Below, in pieces: positions 35,201-48,572 of a DNA stretch of 64,000 nucleotides. How positions within the stretch are numbered: position 1 is the first letter of the stretch; every line of letters begins with the position of its first letter. Position numbers and translations under genes: made by a program. Under the pieces are notes generated by a model. The model searched no databases, was not told the origin of the DNA, and saw only the letters and a list, made by a program, of their open reading frames with translations. Origin of the DNA: Scolanthus callimorphus (taxonomy: Eukaryota; Cnidaria; Anthozoa; Actiniaria; Edwardsiidae); contig CM066914.1 of assembly GCA_033964015.1 (NCBI GenBank), positions 13,321,831 to 13,385,830 of the forward strand, written 5' to 3'.

Positions 35201-38200
35201 CTCAAGAGAGAAAGCATGGCTCGATGGAAGGAAATGGTTTATCGGATCGATCTTAGCTTCTTTGATAACCAATCGTATGATAACTTGTCAGCGACGACAG
35301 CTTTAATTCCTGCAGCCACGTTGGTTCATTCCTTGCTCAATCTAAATTACTCTGAGCGTGAACAGAATGCGATGGTCAGACTTGATATGGACTCGGTATC
35401 TGTCTTGCTCTGGCGTGTTCACATCGTCAGCTAGATTAGCTGTGTATATAGGGATGAACTTTGCAACCTTGAGACATTATCTCATAAGCACTATCTCGCT
35501 CTTTTGCAGTGGCCTTGTTCGTTGACGAGCGCAAGATTGACACGATTTGCAGCGTTCAGCATTGCTTTGAATAAACCAAATGCTTCTCAATTCAGATTTG
35601 ATCTCGTGACACCGTTTGAAATCAAACGGAGGATATATATCGTTTGTAAGAATGGAAGCAGAATGCTTCAACATTTTGTGCTAGCTAGATCTTTTGTGAT
35701 TAGCGAGGCGACTTCAGAGCAGTTGTTCTCAAATACCAGATTATATATCTGCTTGTGAACGAGAAACGCAGAGCCCTATCGGTAATCTTTTACTGCTTCG
35801 ATGAAAATCTCGAAGCAGATCTGGGGACACGAATTGAATAGATCAGTTTGATGAAGACAATTGGTAACTTAACACTTTCGCTTTTACTGAGGCCTCTCTA
35901 CGTACTGCGTGCCCACCTGCCCTTTACATTGGCCTTAAACCATGTAACGCTTAATATTTTACAAAACGAGGCAATAGGAATTTATTTAAATATCAGTAAA
36001 CATCTTATAGCTAGAAAACTGTACGTGACCAAAACAAAAGCTTTTTGGCATAGTCTTTGTTAATCGTTTTAATTCTTTTGGAAGAACTCGGTGGCAATTA
36101 AATTTGGAGTACCTTGCGCTTGCAGATTTCAAGTGTTCCTGTTGTGGTCGTGGGCGGATAACCGAGGGCGAAATAACCTGAACTGTGTCATGTGACATAG
36201 GACTGACAATCAACTCAAGCAAAATTTGACAAGGGGTGGGCAAAGGCGGGACAGAAGAGGTTATAAACACATTAATGCTCGGACGGCAAAATTGAGCGCA
36301 GTGCACGAAATATATGGGAGCTATAACCGGACAATATGGTCAGTCATTGATGAGAGGGATTTATGGATTAGCTCGTATGCAACAAGAACTTGATAGAGAT
36401 CTATCCATCTCATAGACTTTGCTCCTCTATTGAATCGAGAAAAAACCATTTCCTGTTTGTTTAAAGTTATCAGTCCCCACTGACACAATCTCTTTTTGCA
36501 ATCGAGATGAATAAATATAGCTGCAGTTGGCTTATCCCTCTGTCTTTTCGCTACAGCTGGTTCGTTCTGTAGTTGTCCGGGGTGTGTATCCGTATTATTT
36601 TACTTGAAGAGCTTGTAAGCCTGTTATTGATGCAGTAGACCTATTGAAACTTGATTTCGCTCCTAATATGCAAAAGCAATATTCGCCTGCTGTTAGAATA
36701 ACAATAAAGGAAAAGAAGCGATATACTCAAGGTAAAGATAACAGATGGGAAACCCAAACTTAAGAAGCTGATTAAGCAAAATAAATAAACAACTCAAGCA
36801 CTTATGCTATGATGATAGAGGGAAATAGCTAGATTAAAATGACAAAGAGGTCGCATTCTAAAACTTTTCGATTAGTTTTGTTGTGGAATCAATTAGCTTA
36901 TCACCCCAAAAAAACTTCATAGGACTTTTGCCATGATCTGTTGAGGAAACACGATGATTAAATCTCCTATTTGTAATTGCATGATAGAGAAATTTGTCTA
37001 AATATGTATTCTTATTGGTTTATAAGGAAAATAGGGATGATGTACTGCACGCATATTATGCCTTGATCATGCAACCATTCTCTCAAACTATTTTCGTGGT
37101 TTAAGGTAACTAGTGCATACTTTACTTTGGGAAACGTAAGTTACTGACATGTCGAGATGTCACGTTTTACTGCACGCATTACGCCTGGATCATGCAACCA
37201 TTCCCTCAAGTTTAAGGTAACTAGTGCATAGTACGTAGGTTACTGATATATCGAGATGTTGTGACGTATTTTTTAAAAGGCACAGGAAAACCTGAAAATC
37301 GGAAAAATGAGAGGTGAAGTCGATACTTAGAAAGGCAAATGGTCATGTATAAGCACAGAGGGAAAGGAAACAGCTGAACTGGGTCATCGAAGGTATGGGC
37401 TCCTTTCTCAGTCTAATTAACTGTCCTGTCTGTCTTCTAAAATGCATTTTATTAAAATGCTGGGTGGTCGCAGGAGTGATTTGAAATGACTCAGGAAGCA
37501 ATAACCACAAATGATACAGTATGAGTTTAGCCCCCTTACAGGATCGCCATAACCCTTGGGTGCCCTATAAATAGACAATCGCTAGCCGGGTATTGTTGTA
37601 AATGGTTGACTTGATAATCCACACTAATGGGGTAGACAAGCACCATTTATACTCTTATCGCATTGGAAAACAGAGCCGAGTAAACACAAACACACTGTAA
37701 CAGCTCTTCTGCCAGCTACTATTGTTCCATTCACCCTTTATGCAGGGTAAGGACTGGCCCCCTCGGAGCTAACTCAATTAGCTTTATTATCGCTTCAAAC
37801 TCGTTTACCCTCAAAGAAAGCCATAAAACCTCAAGTTGATTTGTTAAAACGTGTTAAAGGTGTGGTATGACTGATAGGTCTAAACGAGAGCATTAAAATG
37901 GGGTACAGCCATGTCAAACAAATTACCCTGAATAGAGGTTGAAACATAATACTCGCCGCATTTAGGAAACTGCAAGGCTCGCAAACACTTCAAAACGTCA
38001 CAGCAAAAATCCGGAGCATTTAAGAGCTTTTATCAAGGACATTAAGGCTTTTGGGGAAAAATTCCATTGAGAGCTATTGACTAGTAGATTGGGTCAATGT
38101 GATGTGATATCTAGTGCTATGCAGCGTGTAATATAGTGGCATTTAGAAGCTTGGAGACATGTTTACCCGGCGCTAATGGGAAATAAAAGACACATTTGGC

Positions 38201-41200
38201 ATAAGACGCTGTGATCGCACCGTTTGTCTGACAATCTGACAGTATCCTCGCAAACTTGTAAAATCATTCATTCAGATCTTCGACCAACTTTGTGAAATAA
38301 GGTTAATCTTTTCATCACCCTTCGATGGGCTCTCGAATGCTATAAGGCGGCATTTTCGGGATTACTGGAGCCATTAATTTAAGGTTTCTTTACTTTTTCG
38401 ATTGAGGCAATCCGCCCCCTTTTTATCGCTGCTTATTGTCTAATAAAGTTGACATTATGGCTTGCGATGAGAAGATGAAGTTACTCGATCACGTTTTTAA
38501 GCCCACTAAATCTTCTCGTCCCTCTCTCGTGTAGAATCACTAATGATCAATCAGTATGCAGTTTAGCAACTCTGTTTGCGTAAGCCCTCATTCCACACAC
38601 GAACAATTTCAAGTTTTACGCAATGCACATATCGCCTCACACAAAAGAACATTTCAACTGCAACTGCAGTCACACTTCCCTTTCCTACGCTTATCCCTTC
38701 CTTTTTCACGTTTCATTCCCGTTAATTAGTAGCGGATTTCACGGTTCCGGTGCAAATATTTGCTGGCTAGTAAAGCTAGCGTGTACATTAGTGCGAGGCT
38801 AGCTTACTGGGTGATCTGCCCATTTTCATGACCCGAGCCAATGCTATGCACGCATTGACAAATTTGGCGTCGGTGTTATCTAGAGCATTTATTTAATGTT
38901 TTATGGTCTGTATTATTGTTTCATCGTGCATATATCGCCGCAATTTTACGAATACCATAGATAGTCTGCTGATAGTGAGGGAAATACCAGTAAAGGTCCT
39001 TCTAGAATATTTCCGCGATACTATACATTCAAATGGATTAAAGCCAAGTGAGAAGAAATAAAGTTAGAAATCTTTAGTAACTGATTCAAACTCTATCTTC
39101 ATATATCACCGAAGCCTTGACCCCGGTAGCAGTAAAATTCAAAGCCACGGTAGATTTTGGTAGCTTCTTTTCTCTAAAACTGAAAACGCCTGTGTCTTTA
39201 TAGAACAGAACGTTCCAGGGTATAACACAATAAAATAAAATGTATTTTTCCAATGCACTGAGATGTGAATACTAAAAAAGGTGATTTTGAAGAAATGGCT
39301 AGCTTTCTCGGCGTCGCCTGTACTTTTGACATAGTTTGAGTTTTCCTGGGCTATTTTGGAATTGCTCATCATGACCTTTATCTCAAAACCCTTTCATTTA
39401 AAAGTAAATTCTTGTTACGCAATGTCAAAAGTGTACCATACCGTGAATACACAAAAAGCCATATTCACCCCTCAGATTGTAATAAGGGATATACGCATTT
39501 GTTTCTACGAATCTTCGCTCTTGTTGTAAGTTCTTTTGACGTAGAAGAAGAGGTGCTACCTTGAGAACATTAACAATTTCAAGACATCCAGCCATGCCCA
39601 TCTTCAACAAGGGAACGTCCTTAATATTTGTAATATTTCCTTTCCCTAATTCGCTTAAGGTTTTTCTAACTGCATTACTGAGTAAAACTAAAGGTTGGTG
39701 CTATTATGGGTAAACAAGTATTTGTTGTCTTTGGTGTTTTTCTTCGTCCTTGAAAGACGCGAAATCAACAAATACCTTGGGCTGTTCCACTTTTGTGATC
39801 TATTGTTTTCCAATGAATACATACTAAAGTACAATCATTGTCGTAAAATAAGCAAAGAGAAAAGGTGCGAAAACTCTTTATATCCTCTTTATACTCGTCA
39901 TATATTCATCAAGATTAATCACAGATTGTACTTTGAACGAAGGCCTATCCTTTTCATCTTCAGTTGGCTTTTAGAAAAGGCCAGTTTTTAATGAAAAAAA
40001 AAGTGAGTGGACAGACAATATTCTGCTCTCAATCGCGCACGCTTCCGTTTTTGTGGTGAATCAAACGGTGATTATTTTTGTTTCGAAATGAAACTGCCTA
40101 CATCGACGAAAAAGGTTTTTCGTGAAATCGTGAATTGCATTTAGTAGATTCGTTGCTACATGAAAAATTAATGGACATGAAATAACGGGCTGTTATATTT
40201 GGTATTTTGCTTTCTTTAGCTTTTATGAAAATGAGCAGAAACAACACCGTTTTGTTTTTGTTCTTCTCGGACAAGTATCAAAGGATCCCAGCGGTAATGG
40301 AGTGTTTGCGTGGACTTTCCAGCTCTTTATCACACCTGTATTAAAATATCCTATTCTACTGTCTACAAAAGTCCCTATAACAGCCTATAAGCTAGTACAA
40401 GGGTGTGGAATACTTTCAACGAACCGCGTGAAAAATTTCAAAAAGGAAATTATTAGCGTTATATAAGCAATTTATATTGTTGATGGAATCGTCACGAGTG
40501 GGCCGAGTTGTTAGAGCAGTGTTACCATTTGACCATCCCATGTATATAAGGGTGTCTAAATAATAGTATTTCATGTGTTTATGTTTAGAAGGTCATAAGG
40601 TATAATACGGTATGGGTGAAAATAGCTCATATATCAAGCGTATTGGCAATGAGGGAAAATAATCACTACATTACATCGATAAGTGAATCCAGAAAGTTTG
40701 GCTTTCAATCTTGGCCATTACGCTGTTTGCCGATTATATCTAGTGTACCCAGCTTGCATTAGATTCTTTAATGGGAATCCGAGCAGGGCGGGGGCAGTAG
40801 AGTTAAACTAATCGGACCAGTCAGTCTTATAATGAATATCCCGAAACTAACTCGGCAAACATTTACGCCTTGAATACCGTTATTTCTTAATATTTCTACA
40901 ACACTATAATAACAAAATTATTTTGCTAAAAGTTTAAAACAGAAAATTTTCCCTACAGCAATGATTTGGTATTGTTCTGCAAATGCATTTGTTGTTCGTA
41001 CAATGAGCCTCTTGTTCTAAATTTAACTACATTTGTGGTTCCTTTTCTTCTATGCTGTTTCTTTTCGATAATTCTGACGTGGAAACCCCAAAGAAAGTTA
41101 GGGGGTAATTTGTAAAGTGCTCAATGGCCCACCATATGGTTACACGCGATAGTTCCATGCTTAGTTACTGAGGAAGCTGAAAAAAACTCGGACTTCGGCC

Positions 41201-42649
41201 ACGCTTACGTCTTTGTAATACAAACTCACAAAGGCAAAACCCATGATTTCAGTTTTCTTCGTTCTCAGTTATCCCTTGATAATAGCTATGTGATCTATAA
41301 ATAAATTGCCATATAAGTAGAAAGTTTTCCCGTGAAAGGAGGCACCGTAGATGTTAAAAGGTTTAGGTTAGGTCATAAAGGAGCTTCCATTTGGATCGTC
41401 ATAAAGATCGTCTTGTATAAAGCTCCTAAAGTAAAGGGAAATGGACGTATATTGGTTGTTTCATTGCAAACCACTTCACGAGTATTATTCGGCAAAGCCT
41501 CGACTTCCGTTCTTGATACAATGGTAGAGTCACCCAAGTGTTTGCAGTAAGGAAAATAGTTCGTTCAGAACCGAACCTTTATCTCAAAGAACCCCAGGAT
41601 CTTTCTTCTTACTCAACGCGAGAGGCAGTAACATTACTTTGATGCTACAAATCTTGTGGGTTTGACTGAAGGGTTTGGTTTGTACATTTGAACTCTGAAA
41701 GGCTGATGTTTGCAGCTATGCCTTCAAAATCTTTAATAAGTCTGCGAAGTGCGCGGGTGAAAGCCCCTGCGAACAGCGATTTCATGATCTTCTCTATAGA
41801 TCTTAATAGTCGGTCCTCTAAAAGTACACCAGATCATCCTCTTCGCCTTCTATTTAGCAACAATAAAGCCAATTTGATTATAGGATTAGTGTAAAGCGTG
41901 ATAGCCCTCTAGAAATACCCGACACTATTGCTCGAAGACTAGCGTTAGGTGCTCTTGGCGACAATTACCTTACAAACCAACGATTAAATACAAGTAGCAA
42001 AACACAATAGAAAAATCATGCAGCAATAGCTAAGACTCATTTCGATTTACTATCAATATTAGTAGCGCACGACATCAAATCCTAATTGTTGCTCTTGTAA
42101 GCTGTAACTGTTTATGAGTATAACCTTAAATTTGAAGAGTAGGACGCGCGTTCTGCCCGACTTCCTTATCATAACTATAAACAATCTAGTGGATCGTGTC
42201 CCTTCGCTAGAGCAACAACACCAAGGGATACCATTCAGTTGGAAATAAACCAACACGAATCCCTAGATGTCTCTATTACCTTATTTCATACAATCCGAAG
42301 CTGAATATGACGTGAGTATGGATATCTCTTCAGATGACGTTTTGATTTAGAGGTACCGCGGGTTAAGATAAAGATGGTGTATTCGTCTCGCAAACGGTGA
42401 CTTACCATAACACTGTAGCCGGCCGCGGGACTCGCTCTCTCGGCTCGCAAGAATTTGGTCTACGCCGAACGTGAGTTGTAGCGGCTGTGCGGGGCTTGAT
42501 ATAGCTGCAGTTCCACGCTGATCAGGCTTGTCCTCGGCTTCGGGAGAGTCGCGGTTGTGAGCGGATTGTCCATGCGGTCTGGCGAGGATATCTTCTATTC
42601 GGAACGAGGCGACTCGGCGTTCTTGTTGGCCGTTTTCTACAGCACTCAT
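32201..42649 (-). CDS. HLX-like: HLX/H2.0-like homeobox transcription factor
   Basis: Three exons, 42649-42406, 32883-32734 and 32517-32201, sum to 711 nt and join in phase, giving 236 residues. The homeodomain (about 159-218) contains RAVFSNLQRKGLEKRFQVQKY and ends with WFQNRRMKWR, with Gln50 and Asn51, the pattern of the HLX/H2.0 class. Two EH1-like repression motifs lie in exon 1: FRIEDILA (about 16-23) and FGVDQILA (61-68). They are expected to recruit Groucho/TLE. Exon 2 is Tyr- and Ser-rich (QMYSAFWSPSLL). HLX proteins act in the nucleus in gut/mesoderm-type development in bilaterians; the role in cnidarians is unknown to me. Intron 1 is about 9.5 kb, intron 2 216 bp. The tail after the homeodomain is only 18 residues, much shorter than vertebrate HLX. 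ATG 42649 is the first in frame at the exon. Confidence 0.93.
33044..33875. repeat. Tandem duplication of about 406-426 bp in HLX intron 1
   Basis: Copy 1 (33044-33449) and copy 2 (33450-about 33875) share almost every base from AATGATAACATGAAAAAAAA to GAAACTGTGTCTTG. Copy 2 has an extra insert of about 24 bp (around 33535-33558). High identity implies recent duplication. Confidence 0.9.
37040..37263. repeat. Imperfect tandem duplication in HLX intron 1
   Basis: Two units of 100-130 bp, each with a TGCACGCAT ... GATCATGCAACCATT block, GTTTAAGGTAACTAGTGCATA and a TCGAGATGT end. Differences are mainly small deletions in the second unit. Confidence 0.75.
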
Positions 42650-45600
42650 GTCGGTGCGTTGGCCGAGGGGTTATCCGACAGCGGTGAGAGTGCCTCTGAC
42701 TGCGTGAGTAGTTTTGTACGGAGCGAGGAACAAAAGAAAGCCTTTCAACTGCTGCTGGTCAGATCAATGGGGTACACTAGGTGAGGTCGATGTGACAGTG
42801 TAATGTTGATTGTCAGACAATGTTCCCTTAATGACGATTTGTTGATTTATCTCATCCTCACCTTTCCATGTTGATGGCAGACACATCCATATACGAGATA
42901 TATACGTAATGTCTTCCTAGGAACATAGCAATGCTTTACTCAGACCTTACTGTCTGATTAGATCTACGGATACCCTAGGGGGGTAGGGAAACACCTTAGA
43001 GTGTTCAGCTTAAAGGATTACTGCAGTATCGTTTGTATTTACAAAGCGCCTTTCGTAATCCGAATATTGGATTAACACATTGTTCAAGCTGGAGAAACGC
43101 ACATTCTGGGTGGCAATGAGAATAACTTAATTAACACAGTAGCCAAGAATTTCCTGAAGTAATGTTAGCCTAAACAACTTGGAAATCTTGGGCAGCCGGT
43201 CACCTTAACTTGACAGAGCGAAAAGGTCTATGCCTTTGTTTGCTGGGCTAATCGATTTCTTTGTGGATGCAAGCTTTCGTTTTGAAGCACTTAAAGAAAC
43301 TTCTGCCATTTGTAAATTTTGAGGGCCAACTACCCATAAACATGGAGGTCCAATTTACGCCCTGCCAAGTTTAATTAACCCATTATCCGGCTAATCACGA
43401 AGGCGTTTATTTTTCTTGCGGGTTATAAGATATAGGACGTTTAATTTCACATTAGATTGACTGGGGCTGGCATTGGAATGTCAAGAGGAATATTTTCATT
43501 GTGCTCTGTTTTCATTTTAAACAGCATTTGAGACGAATCGGAGCATTTTGTCCCCAACCACCACATGGTCCAACTTGCCTTAAAAAAAACCCTCGTCCTC
43601 AAATACGAATGTGAAGTCAGATCCTGCCACATTTCTCCTTTTGTGTACAAGAGCGTGTAATGTACAGTCTTAGGTTTGTATTTAGAGAGTGTTTTGATCG
43701 TTTTGGGTTTTCAAGAGCATCACACTATTTGGCCTTTGATACACAGCAACGCGTGAAAAGACTTTGAATGTATAGCTACTTGAAAACAAGTGCGGCCTTT
43801 TTACATCGCTTTGCCTTCAACACGCGTATTAATTAAGACTCAACTTAGGCGACTTTCCTGTTTTGTCTGTGTTAAGATATTTTACAATAAAACATTCACA
43901 TGAGCAGTTGCTGCTTGACGGGTTTGAATTAAAGCCAAAGTTTATCTCAATCAATCTACTTTTCACGTCAAAATGCATGATTGTTCCGTCGTTATGCGGT
44001 AACATATTGCGCCTGAAATAATATCCTCTTGTCAGTTGAGTCGACACTGCAAAACGTACTTAGCTATCGTTTTGTACAATTTATTCAAAAGCAGTTTTCA
44101 ATTGGAGGAAAATGCGGCTGTTTATAACGTCAAAACCGATTCAATTTCGCAATATGTCTTCATCGTTTTCATATACATTTAATATTCTCTCTGCTAAGAA
44201 CCCTTTCAACTGCGCTCTCAGGTTTAGCTTTCTGTAAATGCACGGTAAACTTGTCATGTTCGACCATGACTTTTAACATGTCGTGTTCCTGTGACTAAGC
44301 TGTTCTCATTAGGTGGAAAACACTATTATAGTAGTGTTTTCTCGATTGATCCCGACTTAAAAAGTTTACTACATCGATTCAATTGCAAAGAGATGATGCG
44401 TCTCTCAGTTCATGATAGAGCTATATAAATGTCTTGTATTAAGTTTGTGTGTTTTATGTTGTCATTAATTGTTGCGAATTTAGCAACTGATAAAACAAAC
44501 GGGTCCCTACAAGCGTCTGCTTGGCCTTTTGAATAACGATTACACGGCAACTGAACAAAGCATGTGTCCCCCAATAGATCATTCTCTACGGCACGGACTT
44601 TATTTGGTTAATCGTGAACATGGAAGAGGAAAAGTGAAAAAAAAAAGATCATTGAAATACTGAAAAGTGTAAATTTTGAAATGAGAACATTTTAAAAGGT
44701 ACACTCTTGTGTAAAAACAAAGTTTTTTCAACGAGAATCTCGTTATGAGCACCTCGTTTCTTATAACAGGGTAGTGAATTCATATACATCCTTTTGCTTT
44801 TCACGGGAAATTCAAACCAGTATTGACGAATCGCAAAATTTTGCCAATAATTCTGCCAATAAATTCACGGACATTTAAGCTTGAATGTACTATCCACGGA
44901 CAGTACTATTCACGGCCAGCTAGCTGAGGCCTGGCGAAAAATCTCTTCCCCACAAAATATCCTAAAGAACATCACTCAAGCACAACATTTGATTTTCAGT
45001 TACCTACTTCCCTCTCACTTTAGGCTTAAACAGGCGATAGTGAATATTTATTATTTTTCTCTAGTTAGATTTAAACCACTCACTAATTGAAATGATTCTG
45101 TGGCTTTGCCTTCTTTATTTTTCAGTAGAAATAAAGTGCAATGACCGTGGACGATATACTGCTGAACGTGTAGATCTGAAAGATCTAATCAGCGTTGAAA
45201 ACGATCTCAGATTCTTTAAAACAAAAAACAACATTGGTTTTGACCCAGCCTAAAAATACCATTGACATAAAACATATATCCTTTAGTTTTTTTTATTTTA
45301 GTCCAAACAAAAAAAGGAGGCCAACGTTATATTTTCCGTTACAAATCCTGTCGAAACCCATTCTCGTTTTCGCGGACCGTTTTTCTATGGTTACACCATT
45401 TCGAATAGGCTTTTTAGTTTTACAACTTGTCAACACCTTATAGAGCGAACCAGATAATGCTATAATCCTCATTTTAATCCATTTGCTAAACGTTTACACA
45501 AACGCAATTCTCAACTCTAACTTAAAAACTTTCAAAAAAACTTCTAAGTGAATTTAGAAAAACAAAGGATCTTTCCAACCTGCACTTTAATTTTTTTGTC

Positions 45601-48572
45601 TTTATAATAGTGGTTTCTCCATGGAGTGCCAAACAAAGAGAGAGCTTTCGCTAGTGAAAATCACTCTTCTTATTGTCCGATGCTACAGCGTACTTACACC
45701 CGATAGAACATGCTATAACTTGTGTACTGCCACGAATGTGTGCTTTAAGACCTACAAAGACGCATAGAACTTGTTGCGCCCTGGACCTATCGTTAATGCC
45801 ATATAATATTCACAGCCATGACAAATTATTTGAAGTCCATCAAAGTCCAAAACCAAGTTCGTGACTTGTCTTTGTTTTTGTATTTTTCCCTACTGATGGC
45901 AGTGTCACTGTATTGTTTGTTTTCACTGAGTTTGTCACCAAAGAAAAACAGTTTCTGACATAACTCTTAATACCGGGTGTGTAGAGAGAGAAACATTCTA
46001 AAAGTTCTGTCAGTGTGCGTCTGCTAAGTTTTCTCAGCATGCTATTTTCGTATCGTGTCAGTTTATTGACTTTTCACCAAGCTTGTGTGAGTGTGGGAAC
46101 TTCTGAACACAAGCTAGGGATTCTTTTAATTAGGTTTGTCAGTCATGAGCAATCAACATTTTTCGGGCTGCCCAAATGAAAAAAAAAATCTTATGATGCG
46201 AAATACTGCGCATATACTGTAATCTGCTTTATGTCAATTCGCAAAGCCGTAATCTGACAAAACACACGCACAATGCCGTTATCGCTGTCGAAGGCTTGAA
46301 AAATCAAAATATAGGTGTTACAGGGAACGTGAGGTACTTTATGTTTGTTTCAAAATTGATGGTTCCATAGATCATCACTCCCCCTCACCGCTACACCTCT
46401 CCACTAACATAAGAAATCGCATTACAAATACTAGCACAGTCCCCACCACACCCCATTTCTGTATGTTCAGTTGTCGCTCTCAGCCCCCAGAGGGTAGAGT
46501 GGACATTAAATTTCTTTCTGAATGAAGTTCGAATAACAAGTGAAAAAACTAGTGAAAAATACTGATTTCGGATTTCCCTACTCAATTGGTCGCAATGTCG
46601 AGCTCTTTTACTAGTAACTATGGCTACGTAGTAACTTCCCCTGACCTTGCATTGGGTTAAGATGATCCTGATATAGTCCAACTATGGTGAGAGTATTGAA
46701 ACTAGAAAGAAGGGTCCCGATTCAGTGTGTGTCCCGCTGCCCTTGCATTGTGCCAAGAGGATACATAGTTCAGCAATAGCGCTATTCCTGCCATTCTAAT
46801 GCTAATGTGCCAACCGTAGATTGAATAGCGCCCTTTGTCCTGTGAACCAATCGATCTCTGGTTGGCACATTAATAACAATGCATGACGTCAGCGCGAACA
46901 GCGCTATAGCGACAGTGTTGAATTCAGAAAGAAAGGGGTCCCGATTCATTATACACACGAAGGAGTATAATTTATAGTTAGTATTGTACTGTATTATATT
47001 AGATCGATTTTTAAACTAATTAATATCTGTATTATACTCTAGCATTTAGCAATAGTACTTAGGGTCTCCCCTATTAGTAGTGCACTTATGCACACCATAA
47101 GATTGAGACTATACCGGTAATAAAACTGAGACTATACCGGTAATAAAACTATTCTATTCCATTCCATTCTATTCTATTCCTTTGTTGCTTTCCTACTCTG
47201 TTATGGCTCTCCTACTCATATTCAACCCGAGCTCATTACTCAAAATCAACTCTTAAAAGAAACTGCTGCTTGGGTAACAATTTTCAGTCTAAAACATCGC
47301 GTTTGGTTCTCTAAGCCAGCCGATGAAGCTGTTTTGTCTTTCTGGCCCAGTCTGCCTCTAACTCAGACAATATGGCGGATAATATGCGTCTAACGCCCTC
47401 TAGGCTTAGTTACCGCCATACGGGACACCAGGCCCAGCACTGACGTACAGGACACAACAAATATTGACCGTGCACTATCTGACAGCATCCCCGGATCTTT
47501 TGAAATGTTAAAGTACAACAAAAATATCCTCTAGATGTCAGCTATTACTTAAAATCTTCCCCAAATGCTTCTCGGGTCAAGGGTTGTGAAAAGCTTCCCG
47601 CTACTGATCGGAAGTCGTTACTAAACTCCTTTTTCCTTTGGTTTATTTTTCAACTGATGCATTTACTTAACAAATTAGTCAGTTGACAACGGCAAACACT
47701 AAATCCGTCAGACAGAGCACCATTAGCACGAAAATTCAATAACAACCAGGCGCTTAGAGCTCGGTCCCAGTCTAACAACACGTGTACACAGGCTACCCAG
47801 GACTATCCTAGAGAAGACCAGATTGTTAGCGTTGTCCAGCAAACGAAGGGCTTGAAATTGCATCCGATACAGGCGTAAATACGCATAAATATGGTTTTAG
47901 CCCTAACTTTTTTCACTTAGGCGTGTTTTCAATTTGTGTAGTGTTCTCCTAATCGATTTACCGCCTAGAGTTTGTTAAATTACGCCTATATGTTGGTACA
48001 AGGAGTAAATTTACGACTATGATTATTTCTTAATTTCGAGTCCTCGAAGGGAATGTAAGTAAAGAGATGCAATGGGAAGCGGAGGAGAAGTTTAGAAATT
48101 AACAAAGACGGATGTCAAACTAAACTGCGCATTCGTGATAAAGTGCCACAAATGTGAACAAGTATGGTTCAAACAGCGTGTTTGCTCGTTTATATCTATA
48201 TCACTTAGGGATAAATGGGGTCTTTACTGTCTCTGCTTCATGAGCTGCCACCATATTTATTCACAATTGCTCACTTAGTAACCCCGAGAAAGTACAATGT
48301 TCCGCCGTTCAGTCATAGTTCTGTGCTAGTTTAGCGATTCGTCAGACGTTAAAACAAGACCAAATAGATCAAATATAGCTTTATTTCGTATACTTTAGTA
48401 ATTGTAGTCATTTATTCCATCATAACCAACGAACTAGGCTTTCGATAAACAGTCAGATTACCAATAGAACTACTCCGGGTCTGCCTACCTCGATCAACAA
48501 CAACAACTAAGGGGAGCTGAGAATTGAAAGATGGCCCTATTCGTCGAGTTGTTACAGCGCGACGACCTTCGT
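42650..48572. other. Intergenic region between HLX and the CAMK-group kinase
   Basis: No gene recognised. The first few hundred bases upstream of 42649 presumably hold the HLX promoter; no TATA box is obvious. AATAAA on the minus strand (TTTATT at 48380-48385) lies about 190 bp past the kinase stop and is a good poly(A) signal candidate. Confidence 0.5.
46771..46912. mobile_element. Fold-back element, about 142 bp
   Basis: CAATAGCGCTATTCCTG and AATGTGCCAACC on the left pair with GGTTGGCACATT and AGCGCTATAG on the right. A short GGGTCCCGATTCA direct repeat lies outside both arms (about 46708 and 46937). Confidence 0.5.

Noticed and set aside
40490..40570. tRNA or SINE (GGGCCGAGTTGTTAGAGCAGTG resembles an A box)
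   Set aside because: No B box or acceptor stem found.
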